64,000 nucleotides of DNA from Shimia sp047124445. Its GTDB lineage: Bacteria > Pseudomonadota > Alphaproteobacteria > Rhodobacterales > Rhodobacteraceae. Where the stretch lies: the NCBI RefSeq assembly GCF_047124445.1, contig NZ_CP138921.1:4216001-4280000 (forward strand). The letters run 5' to 3'. Positions within the stretch are counted from its first letter, which is position 1. The number at the start of each line of letters is the position of its first letter. The notes beneath the pieces are model-generated. The model did no database searches, had not been told where the DNA came from, and saw nothing but the letters and a program-made list of their open reading frames with translations. Of the stretch, positions 18,610 to 27,239 are shown in pieces. The position numbers and the translations under genes are program-made.

Positions 18610-19773
18610 ATGAAAGACATGACCAATCTCGACACCTATGAAGTGGGCTATGACATTCCGGCCAAGCCGGGCATGGACGCCGCAGACATTCAAACCCCGG
18701 CCTTGGTGCTGGACCTTGATGCGCTGGAGCGCAACATCAAGAAGATGGGCGACTACGCCAAGGCCCACGGCATGCGTCACCGCGTGCACGGCAAAATGCA
18801 CAAGTCGGTGGATGTGGCCAAGCTGCAGGAACGATTGGGCGGCGCCATTGGCGTTTGCTGTCAGAAGGTCTCGGAGGCTGAGGTCTTTGCGCGGGGCGGC
18901 ATCAAGGACATTCTGGTCTCCAACCAAGTGCGTGATCCAGCCAAAATCGACCGCCTCGCTCGCCTGCCGAAATTTGGCAGCCGAACCATTGTCTGCGTGG
19001 ATGACGTTGCCAATGTGGCCGACCTCTCCGCAGCAGCTGTTCTGCACGGCACCGAGCTGGAAGTATTTGTCGAGATCGATTGTGGCGCGGGCCGCTGTGG
19101 CGTGACCACCACCGAAGCTGTGGTGGAGATTGCCAAGGCGGTTGAAGCGGCGGACAACCTCAAGTTCACCGGCATTCAGGCCTATCAGGGCGCGATGCAG
19201 CACATGGACAGCTACGAGGACCGCAAGGCCAAGCTCGACGTGGCGATTGCGCAGGTGCAGGACGCCGTGGACGGTTTGAAGGCCGAAGGCATTGCTTGCG
19301 AGCTGGTCTCCGGTGGTGGCACTGGCTCTTACTATTTTGAGAGCAACTCCGGCGTGTACAACGAGCTGCAATGTGGCTCCTACGCCTTCATGGACGCAGA
19401 CTATGGCCGCATCCTGGACAAAGACGGCAACCGCATCGACCAAGGTGAGTGGGAAAATGCCTTCTTCATCCTGACCAGCGTCATGAGCCACGCCAAAGCC
19501 GACAAAGCCATCGTGGACGCAGGTCTGAAAGCACAATCCGTCGACAGCGGCCTGCCAGTGATCTTTGGTCGCGACGATGTGGAATACATCAAATGCTCCG
19601 ATGAGCACGGCGTGGTCATGGACCCAACCGGCGCGTTGAAGGTCAATGACAAGCTCAAGCTGGTGCCGGGCCACTGCGACCCAACCGCGAACGTGCACGA
19701 TTGGTACGTTGGCGTGCGCGACGGCAAGGTGGAAACGGTTTGGCCTGTGTCGGCCCGCGGCCGCGCCTACTGA
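18610..19773 (+). CDS. bhcC: beta-hydroxyaspartate aldolase BhcC
   Basis: A 387-residue fold-type III PLP enzyme of the D-threonine aldolase / DSD1 family. Lys62 in VHGKMHKS is the PLP lysine, EIDCGAGRCGV is a conserved barrel strand, and the C-terminal VPGHCDPTANVHDWYVGVRDG carries the metal-binding His and Cys residues of this family. It condenses glycine and glyoxylate to erythro-beta-hydroxyaspartate. GAGGA lies seven bases before 18610; an ATG at 18619 with AAGGA is a credible alternative start. Confidence 0.92.
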   Translation: MKDMTNLDTYEVGYDIPAKPGMDAADIQTPALVLDLDALERNIKKMGDYAKAHGMRHRVHGKMHKSVDVAKLQERLGGAIGVCCQKVSEAEVFARGGIKDILVSNQVRDPAKIDRLARLPKFGSRTIVCVDDVANVADLSAAAVLHGTELEVFVEIDCGAGRCGVTTTEAVVEIAKAVEAADNLKFTGIQAYQGAMQHMDSYEDRKAKLDVAIAQVQDAVDGLKAEGIACELVSGGGTGSYYFESNSGVYNELQCGSYAFMDADYGRILDKDGNRIDQGEWENAFFILTSVMSHAKADKAIVDAGLKAQSVDSGLPVIFGRDDVEYIKCSDEHGVVMDPTGALKVNDKLKLVPGHCDPTANVHDWYVGVRDGKVETVWPVSARGRAY

Positions 19774-19794
19774 GCCTGTCGCTAAAAACCACTT

Positions 19795-19860
19795 CCGGCG
19801 TATGGGGCGCCGGTCCAGTGCCCGCGTGTCTGCTTTCCCTTCCGGCATCGACACGCGGGC
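19795..19860 (+). promoter_or_regulatory. Two tandem hairpins between bhcC and bhcD
   Basis: Hairpin 1: CCGGCG (19795-19800) with CGCCGG (19808-19813). Hairpin 2: an 11-bp perfect stem (19820-19830 with 19850-19860), core CCCGCGTGTC / GACACGCGGG, with a 19-base loop. No T tract follows, so a role in partial termination or mRNA processing is more likely than full termination. Confidence 0.6.
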
Positions 19861-19886
19861 ATTCAAATTTCTGATGAGAGAGCACC

Positions 19887-20852
19887 ATGCTGATTGTACC
19901 TGAACGCGAAATTGCCGATCTGATGACCCGCGACGCGGCCTTTGATGCGGTAGAAAAAGTTTTTGCCGCCATGGCCGCGCGCGAAGCCTATAATTTTCCG
20001 GTGGTGCGCGAAGCCATCGGCCACGAAGACGCGCTGTATGGGTTCAAAGGCGGCTTTGATCAGGCGGGTTTGACGCTAGGCCTGAAGGCGGGCGGCTACT
20101 GGCCCAACAACCTCGAAAAGCGCGGGTTGATCAACCACCAGTCCACCGTGTTCCTGTTTGATCCTGACACCGGCAAGGCCAAAGCCATGGTGGGTGGCAA
20201 TCTGTTGACTGCGCTACGTACGGCGGCTGCGTCGTCCGTGTCGATCAAACATCTGGCCCGCGAAGATGCCAAAGTCATCGGCATGATTGGCGCAGGGCAT
20301 CAGGCCACTTTCCAACTGCGCGCCGCGCTGGAGCAGCGCAACTTTGAGAAGGTCATCGGTTGGAACTACCACCCGGAGATGCTGCCAAACATTGAGAAGG
20401 TCGCCTCCGAAGCTGGCTTGCCATTTGAGGCGGTGGAACTGGACGGTATGAAAGAGGCTGACGTGATCATCTCGATCACCTCTGCCTTTGCACCGTCCTT
20501 GATGGCGGATCACGTGTCTCCTGGCACGCATATCGCCTGCATGGGCACCGACACCAAAGGCAAACAGGAGGTCGAAGGCGCGCTTTTGGCCAAGGCCTCG
20601 GTCTTCACCGACGAGGTGGCGCAGTCGATCACCATCGGCGAGGCGCAACACGCGGTGGCCGAGGGGCTGATTGAGGTCAGTGATGTGGCCGAAGTCGGCG
20701 CGGTGATCAACGGCACCAACCCTGGCCGCACCTCTGCAGAGCAGATCACCCTGTTTGACGGCACCGGCGTGGGCTTGCAGGATCTTGCGGTGGCCGCAGC
20801 CGTTGTCGATCTGGCAGTCGAAAAAGGCATCGCCATCGAAGTGGATTTCTAA
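19887..20852 (+). CDS. bhcD: Iminosuccinate reductase BhcD
   Basis: A 321-residue protein of the ornithine cyclodeaminase / mu-crystallin family. The substrate lysine is Lys67 in GLKAGGYWP, and the Rossmann loop is GMIGAGHQA (residues 132-140). In the Bhc cycle it reduces iminosuccinate to aspartate with NADH, closing the cycle onto BhcA. It begins 113 bases after bhcC behind two hairpins, with GAGAGAGC upstream of the ATG. The specific function is inferred from the complete bhcRABCD set. Confidence 0.9.
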   Translation: MLIVPEREIADLMTRDAAFDAVEKVFAAMAAREAYNFPVVREAIGHEDALYGFKGGFDQAGLTLGLKAGGYWPNNLEKRGLINHQSTVFLFDPDTGKAKAMVGGNLLTALRTAAASSVSIKHLAREDAKVIGMIGAGHQATFQLRAALEQRNFEKVIGWNYHPEMLPNIEKVASEAGLPFEAVELDGMKEADVIISITSAFAPSLMADHVSPGTHIACMGTDTKGKQEVEGALLAKASVFTDEVAQSITIGEAQHAVAEGLIEVSDVAEVGAVINGTNPGRTSAEQITLFDGTGVGLQDLAVAAAVVDLAVEKGIAIEVDF

Positions 20853-20878
20853 GCTTCTCTAATCTTTAAAGAAACACA

Positions 20879-20919
20879 CGCCTCCGTTGCCCAATGGGCT
20901 GCGGAGGTGCTTTGTTTTT
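20879..20919 (+). terminator. Rho-independent terminator of the bhc operon
   Basis: CCTCCG (20881-20886) pairs with CGGAGG (20902-20907), extended by two pairs outward, with an inner GCCC/GGGC hairpin. TTTGTTTTT follows. Confidence 0.85.
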
Positions 20920-21064
20920 GGCGTTTGCCACCCTCAGCCTTACGCGACGTTTTATTCAAAATTCCATTGAAAGTATCTCCCGATTTGCGCCGTTTTGCCC
21001 CGTAGTCACAGCCGGTAAAACTAGATCCACACGCGCGCGATACCTGCGCGATAGGGGAGGCCAG

Positions 21065-21334
21065 ATGGCACATCGCTTGGACAAGACGGCTCAGAAAGAC
21101 AGCGCCCACGCGCGGTCTGATGCTCGTCTGTTCCTGTCTCCCTCACGCACCCAATACCGCGACGGCCTGTCCGTCGCGCCCTTGATCTGCCCCTCGTGGG
21201 CAGGCGGTAGCCGCACACTGCGGCCTGCTGGGATCGCCACGCTCCGCGTGGCTGAAGTGGCCCCAGCGCTGACCTCTGAAACTGCCGCAACTCCCCAACT
21301 TCGGGGCACTGGACCGCATATCGCCGCCCAGTGA
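21065..21334 (+). CDS. Possible 89-residue ORF upstream of the purine permease
   Basis: An ATG at 21065 sits four bases after a perfect GGGGAGG and opens an 89-codon frame rich in Arg, Ala and Pro. It resembles no family I know. The same DNA folds into several hairpins and has an open minus-strand frame, so the frame may be an accident of GC-rich sequence. It could be a leader ORF of the permease transcript. Confidence 0.25.
   Translation: MAHRLDKTAQKDSAHARSDARLFLSPSRTQYRDGLSVAPLICPSWAGGSRTLRPAGIATLRVAEVAPALTSETAATPQLRGTGPHIAAQ
21158..21306 (+). promoter_or_regulatory. Structured segment in the purine permease 5' region
   Basis: The 550-base gap between bhcD and the permease (20853-21402) holds the bhc terminator, then this run of hairpins. 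They are an 8-bp perfect stem (21158-21165 with 21171-21178), a 6-bp stem GCCGCA/TGCGGC (21210-21224) and CCCC/GGGG (21293-21306). A leader RNA is possible; no known purine or xanthine riboswitch consensus was recognised. Confidence 0.3.
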
Positions 21335-21402
21335 GTTCACGCCAAGAGATGTCACCTTGAGGAGAGGGCGGCATCCCTTCGGTTAGCAAATGGAGGTCCC
21401 AC

Positions 21403-22983
21403 ATGAGGGATGGTAGCTATACCTACAAGCTGTTTGATCGCAGCGATTTTAGTGCCTTTTGGGCGCTGTTCACCGACAACCTGATCAATCTGATGGTGCT
21501 GGCTGGCGTCTGTCAGTTTGTGTTCCAGATGCCCGCCGAGATTGTCTATGGCCGCATCGTGCCGGGCGCAGCCGTGGCCATTCTGGCCGGGATCGCCGTC
21601 TATGTAGGCTTGGCCAAACGTGCCGCGGCCCAACATGGCCGTGACGTGACCGCGCTGCCGTATGGCATCTCGACGCCAGTGATGTTTGTCTATCTGTTTG
21701 GCGTGATTGGCCCGATCTACTGGTCCACCAACGATCCTATGCTGGCCTGGCAGGTCGGCATCGGCGCTGGTTTCATGGGTGGCATCGTCGCTGCGTTGGG
21801 CGCGGTGATTGGCCCGTGGCTGAAACGCGTGACCCCACGCGCCGGTATGCTGGGCACGCTTTGTGGTATCGCGCTTGTGTTCATCGGCACCGTGCCGTTG
21901 GCCACTGTGTTTGAAAACCCGTTCATCGGCTTTGCTTCGATGATCATCATCCTTTGGGGGCTCGTGGGCCGCTTCCGCCTGCCATACAACATCCCCGCTG
22001 GTCTGCTGGCGCTGATCGTTGGCACCGTGGTGGCCTTTGGCATTGGCGAAGCCAAGCTGAGCCTGGATGGCGTTGGCTTCTACCCGCCACTGCCCTACAT
22101 CGGTGACCTGATCGCGGGCATTCAGTATCTGTTTGCCAACCCGGAGCTGTTCCTGGTGTTGGTGCCGGTGCAGATCTACAACTTCATAGAAACCATGAAC
22201 AACGTGGAAAGCGCCGAAGCGGCGGGCGACCACTACCCTGTGGCCACTTGTCAGATCACCGATGGTGTGGGCACCATGGTCGGCGCGGTCTTTGGCTCGC
22301 CTTTCCCAACCACGGCTTACATCGGCCATCCGGCCTACAAACGCATGGGCGCACATGCGGGCTACATCATTGGCGTGGGCGCGGTGATCCCGCTGGCAGC
22401 CTTCTTTGGTCTGCTCGCCTTCCTCAACAACCTGATCCCAACCGCAGCCGCGGCTCCGGTGCTGGTGTTTGTCGCGCTCAGCCTGATCACCAACACAGCG
22501 CATTCGGTGAAGACAGATCACATGGCCGCGGTGACCATCGCAATGATGCCACATGTGTCGTCTTTCCTGATGGTGAAATGGGGCTCGCTGATGGGCGCAT
22601 TGGGTGCCGTGGGTGTGGCCGGTCTGCCTAACCTCGGCGACGATGCCCTGACCGCCGCGCTGTTGCAGCAAGGCGCACATTTCGAAGGCCATCTGGCCCT
22701 CTCGCAAGGGGCCATCCTGACCGGTCTGATTTGGGGTGCCATTGTCGCCAGCGTCATTGATGGCCGCTTCCGCAACGCGGGTGGCTTTGCCCTCGCAGCT
22801 GCTGTGATGTCTGCCTTTGGCATCATCCATGGTGCCAGCCTGCAGTGGCCTGCACTGAATGGTGTGACGTCTGGCTACCTGATCGCGGCCGCCTTCCTCT
22901 ACATCTACCCGCTGTTTCACAAAGAGGATGACCTCGTGAATGAAAACGCGGTGGTGGACGAGGCCCCGGCACCCGCTGAATAA
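21403..22983 (+). CDS. NCS2-family purine permease (AzgA-like)
   Basis: A 526-residue inner-membrane protein with about 12-14 hydrophobic helices. The segment TALPYGISTPVMFVY and the block ETMNNVESAEAAGDHYP followed by GSPFPTTAYIGHPAYKRMGA match the nucleobase-cation symporter-2 fold. The acidic helix motif and the FPTTAY turn correspond to the substrate site region. Uptake of guanine, hypoxanthine or xanthine is inferred from guanine deaminase directly downstream and the urate genes further on. GGAGGT lies six bases before the ATG. Confidence 0.85.
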   Translation: MRDGSYTYKLFDRSDFSAFWALFTDNLINLMVLAGVCQFVFQMPAEIVYGRIVPGAAVAILAGIAVYVGLAKRAAAQHGRDVTALPYGISTPVMFVYLFGVIGPIYWSTNDPMLAWQVGIGAGFMGGIVAALGAVIGPWLKRVTPRAGMLGTLCGIALVFIGTVPLATVFENPFIGFASMIIILWGLVGRFRLPYNIPAGLLALIVGTVVAFGIGEAKLSLDGVGFYPPLPYIGDLIAGIQYLFANPELFLVLVPVQIYNFIETMNNVESAEAAGDHYPVATCQITDGVGTMVGAVFGSPFPTTAYIGHPAYKRMGAHAGYIIGVGAVIPLAAFFGLLAFLNNLIPTAAAAPVLVFVALSLITNTAHSVKTDHMAAVTIAMMPHVSSFLMVKWGSLMGALGAVGVAGLPNLGDDALTAALLQQGAHFEGHLALSQGAILTGLIWGAIVASVIDGRFRNAGGFALAAAVMSAFGIIHGASLQWPALNGVTSGYLIAAAFLYIYPLFHKEDDLVNENAVVDEAPAPAE

Positions 22984-23069
22984 CGTCCACTTCCCCGGAC
23001 GCCCTTGTGCGGGCCAGCCTTGTCCTTCGGCGGCCCGCACCTTTTCATTCCTCCACATTGGACCCGACC

Positions 23070-24428
23070 ATGTCACACACAGAGACCCAAACGCTCCTGC
23101 GGGGCCGTATTCTGGATTTCCACGCCGCCCCCGCGGATGAGATGGACACCGACGCCTATACCTACATCAAAGACGGCGCGATCCTGATCGAGGGGGGCAA
23201 GATCAAAGCCACCGGTGTCTATCAAGACATCGCTGCGCAGGCCCCCAAGGCCACGGTCAAAGACCACCGGCCAAACTTGCTGCTGCCCGGTTTCATCGAC
23301 ACCCATGTGCATTTCCCGCAGGTGCAGGTGATTGCCTCCTGGGGGGAGCAGCTTCTGGATTGGCTCAACAATTACACCTTCCCCGAAGAAACTCGCTTTG
23401 AAGACCCCAAGCACAGCACGGCCATGGCGGGCCATTTCTACGATCTGCTGACCAGCCACGGCACCACCACGGCAGTGTCTTACTGCTCGGTGCACACCGC
23501 GTCTGTGGAGGCCTATTTTGCCGAGGCTGACAAGCGCAACATGTGCATGATTGGCGGTAAGGTGATGATGGACCGCAATGCGCCTGACGCGCTGCGCGAC
23601 ACGCCGCAGTCGAGCTATGACGACAGCAAAAAGATGATTGCCAAATGGCATGGCAAAGGCCGTGCGCACTACGCCATCACCCCGCGCTTTGCGATCACCT
23701 CAACGCCGGAGCAGATGCAGATGGCGCAGGCTCTGGTGGCGGAGCACCCCGCGTGTTTTGTGCAGACCCACCTGAGCGAAAACCACGACGAAATTGCCTT
23801 CACCAAAGAGCTCTACCCAGATGCGCCGGATTATCTTGGTGTCTATGAGAGCTATGGCTTGCTGACGCCGAAAACTCTGCTGGGCCACTCCATCCACCTG
23901 ACCCCACGCGAGATTGACGTGCTCGCGGAAACTCAGGCCAAGCCGGTGTTCTGCCCAACTTCCAACCTGTTCCTCGGCAGTGGTCTGTTTGACGATGGCG
24001 GGCTGCGCGCCCGTGGCATTCAGAACGCAATTGCGACCGACATCGGGGCAGGGACCAGCTATTCGATGCTGCAAACCCTGAATGAGGGCTACAAAATTCT
24101 GCAATTGCAGAAGCAGAAACTGCACCCGCTGCGTGCCTTTGACTGGATCACCCGTGGCAACGCCGAGGTGCTGGGCCTGTCTGACAAGATCGGCACGCTG
24201 GCCGCAGGCTCAGATGCGGATGTGGTGGTGCTGGATTCCCACGCGACCCACGCCATGGATCTGCGCATGCAGCGCGCGGAAAGCCTGTCGGAAGAGCTGT
24301 TCATCCTGCAAACCCTGGGTGATGACCGCGCTGTGTCAGAGACCTATGTCGCTGGCGTGGCACAGAAAAACGGCGCGGCGACACTTGCAAGCACAGCGGC
24401 ACCAGCGCGGGTTCTCAAGTCCGCTTGA
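23070..24428 (+). CDS. guaD: Guanine deaminase
   Basis: A 452-residue zinc amidohydrolase converting guanine to xanthine plus ammonia. The metal motif is His79-Val-His81 in PGFIDTHVHFPQ. TPRFAITSTPEQ, QTHLSENHDE and GHSIHLTPRE carry the other His ligands, and ATDIGAGTSYSML carries the metal Asp. The start at 23070 follows the usual MSHTETQTLLRGRILDF beginning; the frame remains open upstream without homology. It lies 86 bases after the permease and is surely co-expressed. Confidence 0.95.
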   Translation: MSHTETQTLLRGRILDFHAAPADEMDTDAYTYIKDGAILIEGGKIKATGVYQDIAAQAPKATVKDHRPNLLLPGFIDTHVHFPQVQVIASWGEQLLDWLNNYTFPEETRFEDPKHSTAMAGHFYDLLTSHGTTTAVSYCSVHTASVEAYFAEADKRNMCMIGGKVMMDRNAPDALRDTPQSSYDDSKKMIAKWHGKGRAHYAITPRFAITSTPEQMQMAQALVAEHPACFVQTHLSENHDEIAFTKELYPDAPDYLGVYESYGLLTPKTLLGHSIHLTPREIDVLAETQAKPVFCPTSNLFLGSGLFDDGGLRARGIQNAIATDIGAGTSYSMLQTLNEGYKILQLQKQKLHPLRAFDWITRGNAEVLGLSDKIGTLAAGSDADVVVLDSHATHAMDLRMQRAESLSEELFILQTLGDDRAVSETYVAGVAQKNGAATLASTAAPARVLKSA

Positions 24429-24438
24429 TCTAAAACGC

Positions 24439-24471
24439 TTGTCAGCTGGCGCCAATTGGGTCAGCTGACAA
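24439..24471. terminator. Inverted repeat between convergent guaD and TSUP gene
   Basis: Perfect 10-bp arms TTGTCAGCTG (24439-24448) and CAGCTGACAA (24462-24471) flank a 13-base loop. The right arm overlaps the stop codon of the minus-strand gene. It could terminate both transcripts, although T tracts are short. Confidence 0.55.
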
Positions 24472-25219
24472 ACAACCGCGCCAGAAACACCGCGCTCATG
24501 CCGTAGCCAATCACGACCACGATCCAGCGCACCACCGAGGCCGGAATGGCCTTGGCCACAAAGGCCCCGCTGTAGCCCCCCAAGACCGCAAACACCATCA
24601 TCAGAACCGCCATCGGCCAGACCACCAGCCCCGCCACGGCAAAGGTCACCACCGAAATGGCGGACAGCGCAAAGGACAGCCCGTTTTTCACCCCGTTCAT
24701 CAGGTGAATGTCGCGCCAGCCCCACATGGCAAACAGCGCCAATAGCACAATGCCCAAGCCACCGTTGAAGTAGCCGCCGTAAACGCTGACCAAAAACAAT
24801 CCCACGGCCCCTTCCGGCTTGAACCATTTGGCCTTTTCCTGCGCCCAGACCTGTAGCTTTGCCCCAAGCAAAAACGCGGTGGTGGCAAACATCAACAGAA
24901 ACGGCACCACATAGGAAAACACCTCGTTGGACGACACCAGCAACAACAGCGATCCCGCCAATCCGCCTGCCAGCGTGATGACTGTGAGCCGGATCATTTG
25001 CGCCCGCGACAGGGTTTTGAGTTCTGACAGAAATCCTATTGCTCCGCCCAGATAACCTGGGAACACCGACACCGCGCTGGTGGCATTGGCCGCCACCGGC
25101 GGCACCCCGGCCCAGACCAGCGCCGGGAAGGTCAAAAACGTCCCGCCGCCCGCAATCGTGTTCACAACGCCAGCGCCAAATCCGGCCAAAGCCAGCACAA
25201 AAATTTCCAGGATCGTCAT
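24461..25219 (-). CDS. TSUP (TauE/SafE) family transporter
   Basis: A 252-residue membrane protein with about eight helices in two half-repeats. The first half has AGFGAGVVNTIAGGGTFLTFPALVWAGVPPVAANATSAV, the canonical TSUP signature; the second half has GGYFNGGLGIVLLALFAM and the NGVKNGLSFALSAIS stretch. The family exports sulfite, sulfoacetate or other small organosulfur or carboxylate anions. It lies inside the purine block but on the opposite strand, so its substrate here is not clear. Confidence 0.88.
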   Translation of the reverse strand: MTILEIFVLALAGFGAGVVNTIAGGGTFLTFPALVWAGVPPVAANATSAVSVFPGYLGGAIGFLSELKTLSRAQMIRLTVITLAGGLAGSLLLLVSSNEVFSYVVPFLLMFATTAFLLGAKLQVWAQEKAKWFKPEGAVGLFLVSVYGGYFNGGLGIVLLALFAMWGWRDIHLMNGVKNGLSFALSAISVVTFAVAGLVVWPMAVLMMVFAVLGGYSGAFVAKAIPASVVRWIVVVIGYGMSAVFLARLFVS

Positions 25220-25398
25220 CGGGGTCTTTCTCTTGTATTTGGTCTGGCGGTCCGCGCACCGTAGCGTGCATTGCTGGATATGCCAGATAATCGCGTCTGT
25301 TTTTCAAGAAAAAGCGGAAAGTGCATCGCCTCAGACAGGCTTTGCCTCCAAGGTCCCAACCGGACTAAAACCAATACAAACAATCAGGAGACTCATCC

Positions 25399-25752
25399 AT
25401 GACCGGCTATCTGACCACCCATGTTCTGGACACCGCCCGTGGCTGCCCTGCTGAGGGCCTGAAAATTGATCTCTACCGGATCGACGGCGAGACCCGCACC
25501 AAACTCAAATCTTTGGTCACCAATGACGATGGTCGCACCGATGAGCAAATCCTGCCAGCTGCCGAATTTGCCACCGGTGAATATGAACTGATCTTCCACG
25601 CCGGGGCCTATCTGGACGCCTGCGGCACACCGCCGGAAGAGCCACGTTTCCTTGATGTGGTGCCGATCCGCTTTGGCATGTCGGAAGCCTCGCACTACCA
25701 CGTGCCGCTGCTGCTCTCGCCGTTTGGCTACTCCACCTATCGCGGAAGCTAA
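25399..25752 (+). CDS. uraH: 5-hydroxyisourate hydrolase
   Basis: A 117-residue transthyretin-fold enzyme. The N-terminal THVLDTARGCPA carries an active-site His (residue 8), SHYHVPLLLSPFGYSTYRGS holds a second His, and the C-terminal YRGS is the hydrolase signature that separates it from true transthyretin. It opens 5-hydroxyisourate, the product of the urate oxidase encoded 190 bases downstream. CAGGAGA precedes the ATG. Confidence 0.96.
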   Translation: MTGYLTTHVLDTARGCPAEGLKIDLYRIDGETRTKLKSLVTNDDGRTDEQILPAAEFATGEYELIFHAGAYLDACGTPPEEPRFLDVVPIRFGMSEASHYHVPLLLSPFGYSTYRGS

Positions 25753-25778
25753 GGCTCTCGGGCAAAACAGTTTTGCAG

Positions 25779-25810
25779 AGGCGCGTTCCGGTTTCGGACG
25801 CGCCTTTTTT
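25779..25810 (+). terminator. Rho-independent terminator of uraH
   Basis: AGGCGCG (25779-25785), a one-base bulge, then TCCG pair with CGGA and CGCGCCT (25795-25805), followed by six Ts. Confidence 0.88.
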
Positions 25811-25943
25811 CTATGCGACCTGAACCAACAAGGCGGGTTTTTATTGTTCTGAAATTTTTGATACTGCTTGGCATTTAGAGGGAATTCCGAAAGAAAGCCC
25901 TGTCGCGTAGACTGGTTAAAATTCGAATCTAGGGGAGACCGCC

Positions 25944-27179
25944 ATGTACGATATGGCAATTCTATGGGACTGGATCGCGTTCTCGGTGCGCTGGCTACAT
26001 GTCATCACCGCCATGGCTTGGATTGGCGCGTCGTTCTATTTCATCGCATTGGACCTGATGCTGAAACCAGCCAAACACCTGCCCGAAGGCGCCTATGGCG
26101 AAGAGTGGGAAGTGCACGGCGGCGGCTTTTACCACACCGTGAAATACCTCGTGGCCCCTTCCGAAATGCCGGAGCACCTGACCTGGCACAAATGGCAGAG
26201 CTACACTACCTGGCTTTCCGGTGCAGCGCTGTTGATGATTGTCTACTGGGTCGGCGGTGAGCTCTTCCTGCTGGACCCAACTAAAGCGGATCTCACCCTG
26301 TTCCAAGGCATCCTGATCTCCGGCGGCTCTTTGACTATTGGTTGGCTGGCGTATGATTTCATGTGCAAATCCAAGCTCAGCGAGCAGCCAACCCTGCTGA
26401 TGTTGCTGCTGTTTGCCATTCTTGTGGTCATGTCCTGGGGCTACAACCAGATCTTCACCGGCCGCGCCGCACTGCTGCATCTTGGGGCCTTTACCGCCAC
26501 CATCATGACCGCCAACGTGTTCTTCCAGATCATGCCGAACCAGCGCATTGTTGTGGACGACCTGAAAAACGGCCGCACGCCGGATGCCAAATACGGCAAG
26601 ATCGCCAAGGTACGCTCCACCCACAACAACTACCTGACCCTGCCGGTGGTGTTCCTGATGCTGTCCAACCACTACCCGCTGGCCTTTGCCACCGAGTATG
26701 CCTGGATCATCGCCAGCCTTATCTTCCTGACCGGCGTCACCATCCGTCACTACTTCAACACCATGCACCGCACCGGCAAAGGTCCGCTTTGGACCTGGTT
26801 GATCACCGCGCTACTGATGGTGGCCATCGCCTGGCTCTCCACGGCGCAGACTGGCGAGACCTATGAGGAATCCGAGGCGCGCGAACTGACCGCCTACGAG
26901 CAGAAGTTCGCCTCCGCAGAAGGTTTTGAAGACGCCTACTACGCAGTCACCGGCAACTGTTCCATGTGTCACGCCCGCGAGCCCTCCTGGGAGGGCTTGC
27001 ATTGGGCCCCCAAAGGCGTGGTGCTGGAAACCGAAGCAGATGTCGCGCGCCATGCGGAGCAGATTTACCTGCAAGCGGGCCGCACCCACGCCATGCCGCC
27101 CCCCAACGCCATCGAGATGGACCAGGAAAGCCGCAACTTGATTGTGGCCTGGATCAGGGAGGTCCGCAGCGGCGGGTGA
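25944..27179 (+). CDS. puuD: Membrane urate hydroxylase PuuD
   Basis: A 411-residue integral-membrane urate oxidase with about eight N-terminal helices (the first, around residues 10-35, contains the conserved RWLHVITAMAWIGASFYF). A C-terminal cytochrome c domain has the heme site Cys339-Ser-Met-Cys342-His343. The enzyme oxidises urate to 5-hydroxyisourate and passes electrons to the c-heme. AGGGGAGA precedes the ATG at 25944. It follows uraH, its next pathway step, but uraH has its own terminator. Confidence 0.94.
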   Translation: MYDMAILWDWIAFSVRWLHVITAMAWIGASFYFIALDLMLKPAKHLPEGAYGEEWEVHGGGFYHTVKYLVAPSEMPEHLTWHKWQSYTTWLSGAALLMIVYWVGGELFLLDPTKADLTLFQGILISGGSLTIGWLAYDFMCKSKLSEQPTLLMLLLFAILVVMSWGYNQIFTGRAALLHLGAFTATIMTANVFFQIMPNQRIVVDDLKNGRTPDAKYGKIAKVRSTHNNYLTLPVVFLMLSNHYPLAFATEYAWIIASLIFLTGVTIRHYFNTMHRTGKGPLWTWLITALLMVAIAWLSTAQTGETYEESEARELTAYEQKFASAEGFEDAYYAVTGNCSMCHAREPSWEGLHWAPKGVVLETEADVARHAEQIYLQAGRTHAMPPPNAIEMDQESRNLIVAWIREVRSGG

Positions 27180-27205
27180 GGTCGCGCAGTGAAATGGAGA
27201 AGTTT

Positions 27206-27229
27206 GGGGCGCGATTTGCGCCCTTTTTT
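27206..27229 (+). terminator. Rho-independent terminator of puuD
   Basis: GGGCGC (27207-27212) pairs with GCGCCC (27218-27223) around a five-base loop, with six Ts following. Confidence 0.88.
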
Positions 27230-27239
27230 GTGTGAAACG

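Noticed and set aside
21307..21402. Xanthine or guanine riboswitch before the purine permease
   Set aside because: The segment has a plausible leader position, but I could not match any known riboswitch consensus by eye.
21352..23076. Minus-strand frame of 574 codons opposite the purine permease
   Set aside because: His/Gln/Arg-rich shadow of a membrane protein gene; no support.
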